In this document: in pieces, positions 37,853-46,987 of the stretch
How positions within the stretch are numbered: the stretch's first letter is position 1
Layout: every line of letters starts with the position of its first letter
NCBI GenBank assembly: GCA_937125395.1
Contig: CAKZLI010000034.1
Span: forward strand, 1 to 63,804
Direction of reading: 5' to 3'
Source of the DNA: an uncultured Glaciecola sp.
GTDB taxonomy: Bacteria; Pseudomonadota; Gammaproteobacteria; Enterobacterales; Alteromonadaceae
Length of the DNA: 63,804 bases
The notes under the pieces: model-generated
What the model saw: the letters and a program-made list of their open reading frames with translations, nothing else
What the model was told of the DNA's origin: nothing
Databases searched by the model: none
Program-made: the position numbers and the translations under genes

Positions 37853-38446
37853 TTACGCTTGATTATAAATATGCCGAAAGGTCAAATTAACCCGATCACC
37901 GATGGCTTTTTTGGTTTTATTAATCCCGTGCTGCCAATGTTGTTGTGTCTCACCTTGCATGAGCAGTAAGCTACCATGGGATAAGTGTAATTCGTGTTTT
38001 TGCCCTGTATGCTTGTGCTTAAAAATAAACTTACGCTCAGCGCCTAACGTGACGGATGCAATCACCGGCTGAACACCCAGTTCAGGCTCATCATCACTGT
38101 GCATCCCCATGCTATCAGCACCGTCGCGATACCAATTAGCCAATACGGAATTAAACGACTGGTTAGCTGCCTCTTCACACAACGCTTTAATTTGATTTAC
38201 TGGCGCTTGCCAGGCATGTGGCTGCATGGTTAATCCAGAGTATGAATATATGGCATCGGCGTCCCCCATCCAGCATTGTAAACGAGGGATTTTTACGTCC
38301 TTGCCGTAAATTCTGATATAATCTTGTGACCAAGCCAGATTTGTTTTGAGTTGAATGAGATAATCATCCGCTATACTTAAATCTAACCAATTTGGATAAT
38401 AATATACATCAGCATCAGGCATACATAAATGCGGTGCGATAATCAT
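37853..38446 (-). CDS. alkB: Alpha-ketoglutarate-dependent DNA/RNA repair dioxygenase, AlkB family
   Basis: 197 residues. Fe(II)-binding residues H116 and D118 (GMHSDDEPELG) and H173 (WQHGI), and the 2-oxoglutarate-binding R185...R191 (RVNLTFRH), are all in place. 'NSVLANWYRDGADSMGMHSD' is the usual AlkB core. It oxidatively removes alkyl groups from 1-methyladenine and 3-methylcytosine. The short N-terminus resembles ALKBH2-type homologues more than E. coli AlkB. It starts just before the divergent rlmG gene. Confidence 0.92.
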   Translation of the reverse strand: MIIAPHLCMPDADVYYYPNWLDLSIADDYLIQLKTNLAWSQDYIRIYGKDVKIPRLQCWMGDADAIYSYSGLTMQPHAWQAPVNQIKALCEEAANQSFNSVLANWYRDGADSMGMHSDDEPELGVQPVIASVTLGAERKFIFKHKHTGQKHELHLSHGSLLLMQGETQQHWQHGINKTKKAIGDRVNLTFRHIYNQA

Positions 38447-38485
38447 ATTGATTTCAACCTATTGTTAACGTAACGAGAAAACCCT

Positions 38486-39646
38486 TTGAACACTGATTTT
38501 ACCCATGCAATGGGCGCACATTATTTAGTACGCTATCCTCAAGAACATCAACATAAGTCTCTGCAAGCATGGGATTCAGTTGATGAATATATCATAAGTG
38601 AAATACAAAATAAGCACCAAGCTCACTTAGCTGATATCGCTGGCGGGGCTAAAGTGGCAATCTTCAATGACGATTTTGGTGCGATAACCTGTGCGTTGCA
38701 TGCGTATTCACCGGTGCATGTCAGTGATTCGATTGTCGCCCAACTCGGTTGCCAAACCAATATGTATCACAACAAACTTGATGTCGATAACGTTGAGTTT
38801 TTGTCTAGTATGCAAGCACATGAACAACACTATGATTTGGTTATTCTCAAGTTACCCAAAAACCTTGCATTACTTGAATACCAACTTCACCAATTACGCG
38901 CTTGTGTTCACCCTGATACAGTTATTATTGCAGGCGGTAAAGTGCCGGTTGTAACCAAGAATGTACAACAATTATTTAAACAAATATTGGGTGATTGCCA
39001 CACGTCATTAGCCGTCAAAAAAGCGCGTTTGATCTTCGCTGAATTTGCAAAAGACCGACAACCAAGTCCGTTTGAGCCACTTTTAACCTGGGATATTGAT
39101 AATCCCACATTGACCCTTAGCCATTATCCCAATGTATTTTCACGCCTTCATTTAGATATCGGCGCACGTTTTTTGATGCAACACTTGCCCTTAGTTGAAG
39201 GCGAACATGTTGTTGATCTTGGTTGTGGTAATGGCGTTATTGGGTGTAACATTTTGCACAATGCCCCCAATGCCAAAGTCACGTTTGTTGATGAGTCTTA
39301 CATGGCGGTCGCCAGTGCCAAGCGTAATGTCGCAATCAATTTTCCTGATCAAGTTGACCAATGTGACTTTATTGTTGCTAACTGCTTAGCTAACGTCGAG
39401 TTATCTCATATTGATTTGGTATTATGTAATCCGCCATTTCATCAACAAAACGCAGTGACCGACCATATTGCTTGGCAAATGTTCAAAGATGCGCACAGAG
39501 TATTGCATCATGCTGGCGAACTGCGCATTATTGGTAATCGTCATTTACCCTATGGTGAGATGCTCAAAAAACGCTTTGGCGGCTTCACCGTGACAGCCAC
39601 CAACAAAAAATTCAGTATCTTATCTACGTTTAAAAACGCCAAATAA
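38486..39646 (+). CDS. rlmG: 23S rRNA (guanine-1835-N2)-methyltransferase RlmG
   Basis: 386 residues from a TTG; an ATG eight codons in (38510, MGAHYLVRYP) is the alternative. It has a duplicated methyltransferase architecture: a degenerate N-terminal half with 'KLPKNLALLEYQLHQLRA', and a catalytic half with 'HVVDLGCGNGVIGCNIL', 'VTFVDESYMAVASAKRN' and the amino-methylating NPPF motif in 'LVLCNPPFHQQ'. The N-terminal 'LQAWDSVDEYII' separates RlmG from its paralogue RsmC. Confidence 0.92.
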   Translation: MNTDFTHAMGAHYLVRYPQEHQHKSLQAWDSVDEYIISEIQNKHQAHLADIAGGAKVAIFNDDFGAITCALHAYSPVHVSDSIVAQLGCQTNMYHNKLDVDNVEFLSSMQAHEQHYDLVILKLPKNLALLEYQLHQLRACVHPDTVIIAGGKVPVVTKNVQQLFKQILGDCHTSLAVKKARLIFAEFAKDRQPSPFEPLLTWDIDNPTLTLSHYPNVFSRLHLDIGARFLMQHLPLVEGEHVVDLGCGNGVIGCNILHNAPNAKVTFVDESYMAVASAKRNVAINFPDQVDQCDFIVANCLANVELSHIDLVLCNPPFHQQNAVTDHIAWQMFKDAHRVLHHAGELRIIGNRHLPYGEMLKKRFGGFTVTATNKKFSILSTFKNAK

Positions 39647-39656
39647 GGAATTCATC

Positions 39657-40373
39657 ATGACAGTATTAACCAGTTCCACTAGCAATGACGCATTGCCAAA
39701 ACGCCCAGCGACATTCTGGCTTGTATGCCTAGCGAGTTGTGTGAGTATATTGTTGGGTGCTATGTCGATTGCGACGGCTAATGCTAACGCAGCAGCTTAT
39801 TCGACCTTCAATGGTACGAAACACAAACCTGCAAAAGATGGCGCACAAGTTCAACCTGATAATTATTATCCACGGGTAAATATGGTTACCAGCATGGGGG
39901 ATTTTATAATCGAATTGGATCGACGCAAAGCCCCTATCACAGTGAATAACTTTTTGAAGTATGTCGTGTTACGTAGTTATGAGGATACGATTTTTCATCG
40001 TGTGATCCCTGACTTTGTGGTACAAGGTGGTGGCTACACTAAAGAGTTTGATGTCAAACCTTCACTGGGCAAAATCTACAACGAGTCCGGTAACGGCCTC
40101 AAAAACGAACTGTACACTGTTGCCATGGCGCGCCAATTAGATCCCCACAGTGCAACGCGTCAATTTTATATTAATATGCGCGATACTCCGTCTCTCGATC
40201 CAGGCAAAAACTGGGGCTATGCCGTCTTTGGTTATGTTGCTGAAGGCTCCGATGTATTGGATAAGATAACGGCAGTAGAAACTCAATATAGTATGGCCTT
40301 ACGGGCACCCGATGTGCCAATTGAACCGGTTATGTTGATTCGTGTCGAGATTTTGCCGGAACCGACTTACTAA
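39657..40373 (+). CDS. Periplasmic cyclophilin-type peptidyl-prolyl isomerase
   Basis: 238 residues. An unusually long N-terminal region (1-24) precedes a hydrophobic helix (about 22-40) ending near ANANA, then a cyclophilin domain (about 75-236) with 'FHRVIPDFVVQGGGYTKEF', 'ELYTVAMARQLDPHSATRQFYIN' and 'YAVFGYVAEGSDVLDKI'. The FHRVI...FVVQGG active-site strand is intact. It catalyses proline isomerisation in exported proteins, like PpiA. A start further in would give a more compact signal peptide. It follows rlmG after ten bases. Confidence 0.9.
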   Translation: MTVLTSSTSNDALPKRPATFWLVCLASCVSILLGAMSIATANANAAAYSTFNGTKHKPAKDGAQVQPDNYYPRVNMVTSMGDFIIELDRRKAPITVNNFLKYVVLRSYEDTIFHRVIPDFVVQGGGYTKEFDVKPSLGKIYNESGNGLKNELYTVAMARQLDPHSATRQFYINMRDTPSLDPGKNWGYAVFGYVAEGSDVLDKITAVETQYSMALRAPDVPIEPVMLIRVEILPEPTY

Positions 40374-40383
40374 ATATAAGCAT

Positions 40384-41358
40384 CTATGCGTTGTCAGTCG
40401 AAAATGGCAGCGCGTGTGCAATGTCTGATAATCCTAACGCTAGCATGACTAAACGGTCAACACCTAAAGCAACTCCTGCGCATTCGGGTAGGCCGTGACT
40501 CAGTGCCGCAAGTAAGGCCTCATCTGCTTGAACTGGTGCATAACCTTGTTCGGTGCGCACTAGATTATCTTGAGCAAAACGTCGTGCTTGTTCAATGCTG
40601 TCAGTTAACTCCCAGTAACCATTCGCTAATTCAATGCCTTTAAAATAGACCTCAAATCGGTGCGCATAATCTGGATTGTCTTGTTTTATTTTGGCTAATG
40701 CGGCTTGTTTGGCAGGAAAATCATAAATGAAACACGGCTGATGCAGACCTATTTGTGGCTCAATGAGTACATTAAATATCAATTGGAGCACGTGTTCATC
40801 GCTGCTATGGGTTAAATCGTAGTGCGTGTCGATTGGCACACAAGCGCGCAGTTCTGCTCCTGATACTGTGTCAATATCAATACCCGCATACTTAACGAAT
40901 ACGTCGTGATATGACACATAATCCACCGCATTCACCGGTAAAATATGGCAAAGCAGGCTTGCTACTTCACGCATCAAATCCCAATCATCAAAGCCAATCC
41001 GATACCATTCAAGCATCGTAAATTCTGGATTATGCTGATGTCCTGAAGATTCATGACGAAACGCTTTAGCCAAACTGTAAATACAACCTGAACCTGAGGC
41101 GAGCATGCGCTTCATGGCATATTCTGGGGAAGTTTGCAGATAGAGAGGTGTCACCTTATCGTCAACGGTAAGACGGGTAACAAAATTGTCTAAGTAGGGA
41201 TCGGTCACACCGCGCTGACTTAATACAGGGACATCGACTTCAAGTACTTGACGTTGAGCAAAAAATCCCCGGATTTGGGATAAAATATCTGCCCGAGCGC
41301 GTAAATTAGACGGCGTTATTTGCATTTGCCATGCAGCATAACGCCGAGGATCCGTCAT
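40384..41358 (-). CDS. epmA: EF-P--(R)-beta-lysine ligase EpmA (PoxA/GenX)
   Basis: 324 residues. A class II lysyl-tRNA synthetase catalytic core without the anticodon-binding domain: motif 2 in 'AFRHESSGHQHNPEFTMLEWY' and motif 3 in 'PECAGVALGVDRLVMLALG', with 'YLQTSPEYAMKRML' between. It attaches beta-lysine to Lys34 of EF-P. It is directly downstream of efp on the same strand, and divergent epmB completes the modification pair. Confidence 0.96.
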   Translation of the reverse strand: MTDPRRYAAWQMQITPSNLRARADILSQIRGFFAQRQVLEVDVPVLSQRGVTDPYLDNFVTRLTVDDKVTPLYLQTSPEYAMKRMLASGSGCIYSLAKAFRHESSGHQHNPEFTMLEWYRIGFDDWDLMREVASLLCHILPVNAVDYVSYHDVFVKYAGIDIDTVSGAELRACVPIDTHYDLTHSSDEHVLQLIFNVLIEPQIGLHQPCFIYDFPAKQAALAKIKQDNPDYAHRFEVYFKGIELANGYWELTDSIEQARRFAQDNLVRTEQGYAPVQADEALLAALSHGLPECAGVALGVDRLVMLALGLSDIAHALPFSTDNA

Positions 41359-41373
41359 TGCTTTAGTCTGGAC

Positions 41374-41943
41374 TTATTTGGCGGCGCGTGACACGTACTC
41401 ACCACTGCGCGTATCCACTTTTATCACTTCACCGGTTTGGATGAATAATGGTACACGCACTACCGCACCTGTGGCTAAAGTTGCCGGTTTGCCACCTGTA
41501 CCAGCAGTATCACCTTTTAAACCTGGGTCAGTTTCAGTGATCTCAATTTCTACAAAATTCTGTGGTGTAACGACAATCGGATTACCATTCCATAATGTGA
41601 TGGTAAATAAGTCATTTTCGACTAACCATTTAACTGTATCACCCAGCGCTTTTTCATCTGCAGCAACTTGTTCAAACGTTTCATTGTTCATGAAATGCCA
41701 AAACTCACCGTCGCTATATAAATAAGATAACTCTGTGTCCATTACGTCAGCACCCTCAACAGAGTCGCCTGAACGGAATGTTTTTTCTAACACTTTACCC
41801 GACACTAACTTACGAATTTTGACACGATTGAATGCTTGGCCTTTACCTGGCTTGACATATTCGTTTTCAAGTATGTTACATGGTTCGCCATCAAGCATAA
41901 CTTTTAGTCCTGCTTTGAACTCATTGGTGCTAAAATTCGCCAT
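41374..41943 (-). CDS. efp: Translation elongation factor P
   Basis: 189 residues in three beta-barrel domains. The modified lysine is K34 in '[15 protein letters not shown]', the PGKG loop of the EpmA/EpmB-dependent class. It relieves ribosome stalling at polyproline. It is followed after 15 bases by epmA and lies divergent from epmB; all three make one functional module. EpmC, which hydroxylates the lysine, is not in the window. Confidence 0.97.
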   Translation of the reverse strand: MANFSTNEFKAGLKVMLDGEPCNILENEYVKPGKGQAFNRVKIRKLVSGKVLEKTFRSGDSVEGADVMDTELSYLYSDGEFWHFMNNETFEQVAADEKALGDTVKWLVENDLFTITLWNGNPIVVTPQNFVEIEITETDPGLKGDTAGTGGKPATLATGAVVRVPLFIQTGEVIKVDTRSGEYVSRAAK

Positions 41944-41962
41944 AATTCCTCTAATTCACTTA

Positions 41963-43003
41963 ATGATTGGTTTATCGGTGCATAATATACACAAAAAAGA
42001 GATTGCTGTAGAGTCTAACTGGCAAAAAGAATTAGCAAATAGCTTTAATTCGCCTGAATCATTGCTCGAATACTTACAATTTGACCCGCAGGACTTCGCT
42101 CAAGATAACCTTGCTCGGCAATTATTTGCGATGCGTGTGCCGCGTTTTTTTGCACAGCTGATGACCCCCAAGGATCGTCGCGATCCATTATTGTTGCAAG
42201 TACTGCCGCTGCGTGATGAATTTATCGTTGACCCAGAGTCATCTACGGACCCGCTACAAGAACAAGATAGCCAAACCCAAGGGATGCTTCATAAATACCA
42301 AAATCGAGTCTTACTTATGCTCAGGGGCGGTTGTGCGATCAACTGTCGGTATTGTTTTCGTCGGCATTTCCCTTATGCAGACCATCATAACAACAAAGCC
42401 GACTGGTTAACGGTGTTCGCGACGATCGCCGCTGATCCACAGATTGATGAAATTATCTTGTCTGGTGGCGACCCATTAATGGCAAATGATGATTTTATGG
42501 CGTGGGTGTTTGAACAAATAAACTGCATTTCGCATATTAAACGCGTCCGCATTCACACGCGCTTGCCGGTTGTATTACCTAACCGTATCAGTCCTGCATT
42601 ACTTGACTTGTGCCGCACCAGCCAGCAACAGATCATCATAGTTTTACATATTAATCATGCTAATGAGGTGTCTGATGCATTGACTCACAAAGTCACCGCT
42701 CTCAAAGCACAAGGGGTAACGGTACTTAATCAAGCGGTGTTATTGAGGCAGGTGAATGATAGCTGTGCAGCACAGATGTCACTTAACGAAACGTTGTTTA
42801 GTGCCGGGATCCAACCTTACTATTTGCATTTATTTGATCGGGTGCAAGGTGCGAGTCATTTTGCGGTCAGTGATGAACGGGCTGTCGCAATTATGCGTGA
42901 AGTGTTAACCCGACAATCTGGATACATGATCCCCAAATTAGTCCGAGAGATTGGTGGCGAAGCAAGCAAAACTCCTGTGGATCTGGGTTTATATCGGATC
43001 TAA
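41963..43003 (+). CDS. epmB: Lysine 2,3-aminomutase-like EF-P beta-lysylation protein EpmB
   Basis: About 346 residues. The radical-SAM cluster motif is C-AIN-C-RY-C in 'GGCAINCRYCFRRHFPY'; PLP-binding and C-terminal motifs include 'MIPKLVREIGGEASKTPVDL'. It converts L-alpha-lysine to (R)-beta-lysine for EpmA. The start is uncertain: ATG 41963 or GTG 41978, the latter giving the same distance to the first Trp as in E. coli. It is only 19 bases from the divergent efp start, so the two promoters overlap or lie in the opposing genes. Confidence 0.94.
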   Translation: MIGLSVHNIHKKEIAVESNWQKELANSFNSPESLLEYLQFDPQDFAQDNLARQLFAMRVPRFFAQLMTPKDRRDPLLLQVLPLRDEFIVDPESSTDPLQEQDSQTQGMLHKYQNRVLLMLRGGCAINCRYCFRRHFPYADHHNNKADWLTVFATIAADPQIDEIILSGGDPLMANDDFMAWVFEQINCISHIKRVRIHTRLPVVLPNRISPALLDLCRTSQQQIIIVLHINHANEVSDALTHKVTALKAQGVTVLNQAVLLRQVNDSCAAQMSLNETLFSAGIQPYYLHLFDRVQGASHFAVSDERAVAIMREVLTRQSGYMIPKLVREIGGEASKTPVDLGLYRI

Positions 43004-43093
43004 ACATCAATACTATTAATCGTTATCTGGTTAGCAGCCATTTTATGATAAACTTTAACTAATCATTTATTTTTTTATTGTGATCGACTGATT

Positions 43094-43417
43094 ATGCAAA
43101 ATGTACTAGAACAACTTAAACAAAACCTACAAATTATTTACCGCAAAGCCATCGATGCTGATGCTGCATTAAGTCAACTACAACAGCAGGGTAAAGGCAA
43201 ATTTGCGACTATTTTTGATGAGAATAGCCCGTTTACGACACGAGCCAAACGTTTCGAACCTTATGTGCAAGAAGTAGCTGGTAATATGGATGGTTTTGTC
43301 GCAATGGATTTTGCCGCGACACCGATGAGTGACTTGCAGCCGCAACTGACGATTATTGTGCAACAGATTGAAGCGTTACTCGCCACCCTTGCTCAGTTTA
43401 AGGCGACACTCAAGTAA
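43094..43417 (+). CDS. priC: Probable primosomal replication protein PriC (N'')
   Basis: 107 residues, all predicted helical. Repeated hydrophobic-Gln patterns at both ends (LEQLKQNLQIIYRKA and IIVQQIEALLATLAQF) and a central 'RFEPYVQEVAGNM' fit PriC-type replication restart proteins, which load DnaB at stalled forks. Similarity is modest, the central Phe/Trp-rich segment of E. coli PriC is short here, and the call rests on overall pattern and size. It is probably monocistronic. Confidence 0.55.
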   Translation: MQNVLEQLKQNLQIIYRKAIDADAALSQLQQQGKGKFATIFDENSPFTTRAKRFEPYVQEVAGNMDGFVAMDFAATPMSDLQPQLTIIVQQIEALLATLAQFKATLK

Positions 43418-43431
43418 CCCATTGGACGTTA

Positions 43432-44721
43432 TTAGTTATATAAAGGTAATGCCGCGATGCGTTGCTTGATATCAGCGATGACTGCTTGATATGCGGGTGA
43501 ATCCACGGCCGAAAAAGCCTGGGTAAATTCATCCGTATTTAAGCCTTCTGGTAGTGCAGCTATAGAGGGAAAGAACAGGGCTTCGTCGTTAGCCACAGCC
43601 AATCTTGCTTGGCCTAATGCTGCGGTTTGCGGGTCTGTTAAGTAATCTGCAAATGCCAACCCGGCTTTATCCGCCGCTAAATCAACAAAACTATACCCAC
43701 TGCCTGTATCAACTCTATCCATCAACTCTTTGAACTCCCCGATTGCGACTGTGACGCCTTGGTCTGACAATAACTTAATGGCAGCAGAATAAATAAAGTG
43801 CTGCGATAAATCTTTGCGCTGCGCCATTACCGGCATGAAATCACCGTACAACACGTGTTTAACTGCCGGAGCAGTCATGCCCACCAAATTAGCAAATTTA
43901 TGATTCCCTGCATAAATAACAAGCGCTAGTATAGCCGCTTCATTTTCTAAATGGGCCGTGTCCGGCTGGCTTTGAATTTGCGCTTCGAGCATCAACTCAC
44001 GGATATACATAGCTAGCGAAGTGTCACTTTTTTTAGGAATGCTTTGCACATTCATCAAAAAACCAAGGTAATACCGTACGCGTAATGCCATGCTCTCATC
44101 ACCACCAAAATCAATCCGTTCGCGCACCGCTTTTAACTCGATCAAAAATGAATCCAATGGCGAGATCGTCAGGTATACCGACCCAGGATCGAAGTTAACA
44201 TTGGTGACTTGGCGTTGGGCTTGAGTCGCAATATCACTGCTCGTGTACAAATTAACTAACCAGCTAGTCATTTTTAATAATAGATTACCAGGTAGAGGAA
44301 CCCGACCGACACGTAATGCGTGAATATCCACTTTATTACTAGTAATTAAATGCAATTGGAGGTTCAGGTAACGCGGTACAAACCAATATTTGACATGATA
44401 ACTGACGTTGAGTATGCCACCACTGCGACTGAATTCAACATTACCGTTAAACGCAGGTAGCGCACGCTGTAAAAAACCCAACAGACTTTGTCCTTGCGCT
44501 TGAGTAATCGTCAAATTATGCCCAATCTTACGCTCTTTTAGCAGTTTGCTGACATCATAGAGTAACGCATTAACACTTTGGGCATGATCGACCTGTTGCG
44601 CCGAAGAGACAATAACTGTCGGAGTGGATTGGAGTAGTAAAAAATGCACACATAACAAAATAACCGCTATAAAAGCGGTTATTTTTATGAAAAAAGAAGA
44701 AAGTGGTTTAATAAGGGCCAT
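43432..44721 (-). CDS. Unknown protein with N-terminal membrane anchor
   Basis: 429 residues that I cannot assign to a named family. One hydrophobic anchor (about 12-30, ITAFIAVILLCVHFLLL) is followed by a beta-rich part (about 60-200) and a mainly helical C-terminal half (about 235-429) containing 'HLENEAAILALVIYAGNHKFANL' and 'SYSFVDLAADKAGLAFADYL'. The ATG lies inside the last codons of the preceding beta-propeller gene (14-base overlap), so the two are coupled and may act together at the envelope. A perfect 12-base hairpin lies in its first codons. Confidence 0.65.
   Translation of the reverse strand: MALIKPLSSFFIKITAFIAVILLCVHFLLLQSTPTVIVSSAQQVDHAQSVNALLYDVSKLLKERKIGHNLTITQAQGQSLLGFLQRALPAFNGNVEFSRSGGILNVSYHVKYWFVPRYLNLQLHLITSNKVDIHALRVGRVPLPGNLLLKMTSWLVNLYTSSDIATQAQRQVTNVNFDPGSVYLTISPLDSFLIELKAVRERIDFGGDESMALRVRYYLGFLMNVQSIPKKSDTSLAMYIRELMLEAQIQSQPDTAHLENEAAILALVIYAGNHKFANLVGMTAPAVKHVLYGDFMPVMAQRKDLSQHFIYSAAIKLLSDQGVTVAIGEFKELMDRVDTGSGYSFVDLAADKAGLAFADYLTDPQTAALGQARLAVANDEALFFPSIAALPEGLNTDEFTQAFSAVDSPAYQAVIADIKQRIAALPLYN
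44657..44685. other. Terminator-like hairpin inside the start of a coding sequence
   Basis: AAAATAACCGCT (44657-44668) pairs perfectly with AGCGGTTATTTT (44674-44685) around ATAAA. It falls in codons 13-22 of the anchored unknown gene (minus strand), about 36-64 bases after its ATG. In either direction the stem is followed by a T-containing stretch. It may attenuate expression between the two overlapping genes. Confidence 0.6.
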
Positions 44722-46801
44722 TCACTATCGTCGTATCGTTAAGCGTAGTTTGCCATACTTGAGCCGCTTTCACATAATAAATTACATCACCAACGATGAC
44801 GGCTCGGTCATCAATTGATCCATAATACCTTGTCTCAATAACCGGAGTGCTAACTGATTGGTTATTTAGCATGCTCGCATTGCCGGTTAAATCCACGTTG
44901 AATAATTCCAAGCGATTATCTTCAAACCACCCGCCATCCAGCTCAGTCCAACTTTGCATGGGCATAGCAAACATATGCTGGGTATCAGATTGCGCTAAGT
45001 AAGTCAGTGCATGATAATTAAACTCTGCTGGAGAGTAACTATTAGCAAACACATATTCATTCACTATTCGGGGTGTACTGGACACATCAAATAAAGCGAT
45101 TTTGGCACCGAATTGATCGCTCGTACTGTTAGGTGGTGTGAGCAGTCCCTCTACAGGGACATTTTGACCGATACCTAATATAAAATTGGCATTAATTGGA
45201 TGCAAATACGATGAATAGCCTGGCATCTCTAATTCGCCCACAACCACAGGCTGTGTCGGTTGAGACACATCAAGCACATACAGAGGATCGATTTGTTCAA
45301 ATGTCACTAAATATGCTTTATCTGCAAAATAACGCACTGCGCGGATATCTTCGTTTGGCTTACCTAGCTCTGTTACTGCAGATTGATTGGGCAACACAGA
45401 TAATAAGGGTAACTCATTGCCTTGTGCAGCTAATGAAAATATGGATAAATAATGATCAAACCTATCATCTTCATCATACATTCTCTGGGTGCTTACTACA
45501 CGTAATTCAGTGGTAGTGGCATCTAATCGAAGATTCGCTTGCGTCCACCCCAAATTGCCTGACACAGATGCCGTACCATTATAAGAAAATTGGTTAGTAT
45601 CACGCGTAAAATGATGAATCACTGTCGCCTCACTTGATGATGCGACTGACTCTTGCTCCGTATCGGTATTAAACTGCCCATGCACAAACACTGAATCTGT
45701 CGTTGCATATACATCACTATAATACCCATTGATGCACATCGCATTAATATCAGTCGGATCATCGGTGTTGATCATCGTAATTATCACCATGCCCATCCGA
45801 CTATCTAGCGAGGTGGTTCCCTCTGGGATATAACAATCCTCCGGACTAAATAAGGGGACAGCACTATCGTCGTTGATTGTAACACTTGGGATAAACGCAT
45901 TGATGTCTGTTTCTTGAATTACCGTATAGTTGGCTACACGACTGCTATTATCTCCATTAGTGCTTAATGGAATCGGTGAGGTAGGCCAATAAGAACTAAT
46001 TAGCATCAATTGATTATCGATACGTCGAGAATTAATTAAGTAACCCTCAATACTGATATGGTCAGTTTTGATTGGTCTATCAATATTACCTGTATTATAT
46101 ATCTCAACAAAAAAAGACGACGTACTGGGATACCAGATACCATTACTTACCGCTGCTGTACTAGCGTCACTAGACCTGGCAAAACCATTGCCCAATGCCA
46201 ATAATTGGTCAGCGTGTAAATACACACCTTGCAGATAAGGATACATGATATTTTGCTGTTCTCTAATATCCCTGAACACATCAATCTTTGCTTCTTCAGT
46301 CAATGACATGTCCGTTTGTTTTTTTAATATTCTAATCTGGGTTTTACGCCTTTCTTCCGCTTCAGGCGCTGGCGACAACGCATTAATAGCTACGCTTTCA
46401 GCATGCTTGGCAACCTGAACAGGCACATTACGGTCAACGACATACAGATGATGACCATCAAACTTCATGATATCCATCTCATCCACACCAATTTCTTGAG
46501 TAATTGTTTGCGAGAACGCCTCAGTACTTGATGATGAGGGGCTAGCAGAGGCATCTATGGGCTGACTATCAGCTCTGCTGCGTTCATTTTCAAATTGTAC
46601 ATACACCCCGTTTTTAACGAGTTGAGAAAAGGTGTCATTGTTGGCGGGGCGTAATTTTTCAGCATTGAGCCCCGATTGCTCAAAGCTTGGCAATTCAGGG
46701 ATAATGACCGGATCAGGCTGATCTATCGACGGTTCAGAACCACCACAACCGGCTAATATTAGCACACTGAACACTAATAATAATTGGGTTGAGTCGCGCA
46801 T
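44708..46801 (-). CDS. Secreted beta-propeller lipoprotein (Beta_propel family)
   Basis: 697 residues from ATG 46799-46801, nine bases after AAGGA; an ATG three codons earlier abuts that motif and is less likely. A lipobox (LAGC, C19) marks it as a lipoprotein. The body matches the family of secreted proteins with a C-terminal beta-propeller (PF09826 as I recall it): 'FSQTITQEIGVDEMDIMKFDGHHLYVVDR' near 100 and 'VRYFADKAYLVTFEQIDPLYVLDVSQPTQPVVVGELEMPGYSSYLHPI' as the conserved blade set near 490 (given in part). Function unknown; probably an adhesive or sensing surface protein. Confidence 0.82.
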   Translation of the reverse strand: MRDSTQLLLVFSVLILAGCGGSEPSIDQPDPVIIPELPSFEQSGLNAEKLRPANNDTFSQLVKNGVYVQFENERSRADSQPIDASASPSSSSTEAFSQTITQEIGVDEMDIMKFDGHHLYVVDRNVPVQVAKHAESVAINALSPAPEAEERRKTQIRILKKQTDMSLTEEAKIDVFRDIREQQNIMYPYLQGVYLHADQLLALGNGFARSSDASTAAVSNGIWYPSTSSFFVEIYNTGNIDRPIKTDHISIEGYLINSRRIDNQLMLISSYWPTSPIPLSTNGDNSSRVANYTVIQETDINAFIPSVTINDDSAVPLFSPEDCYIPEGTTSLDSRMGMVIITMINTDDPTDINAMCINGYYSDVYATTDSVFVHGQFNTDTEQESVASSSEATVIHHFTRDTNQFSYNGTASVSGNLGWTQANLRLDATTTELRVVSTQRMYDEDDRFDHYLSIFSLAAQGNELPLLSVLPNQSAVTELGKPNEDIRAVRYFADKAYLVTFEQIDPLYVLDVSQPTQPVVVGELEMPGYSSYLHPINANFILGIGQNVPVEGLLTPPNSTSDQFGAKIALFDVSSTPRIVNEYVFANSYSPAEFNYHALTYLAQSDTQHMFAMPMQSWTELDGGWFEDNRLELFNVDLTGNASMLNNQSVSTPVIETRYYGSIDDRAVIVGDVIYYVKAAQVWQTTLNDTTIVNGPY

Positions 46802-46987
46802 AAATATCATTCCTTAATAGTTATATTGATCATAGCGTAAGACGAATGCATATTCTTTAATATAACATTGCCTACTGACTATCACACTCGCTATTTTCAG
46901 ATTTAATACTACACTTATAGCACTATGCGCCGGAGCTTACCGCTCACCATATCGTCTCTCGCCATCTAACCAGTAAAGGGATCCTGA

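Noticed and set aside
46802..46987. Structured RNA or operator between the beta-propeller and binding-protein genes
   Set aside because: I found no strong dyad or conserved motif in the 186-base divergent gap, only AT-rich promoter-like sequence.
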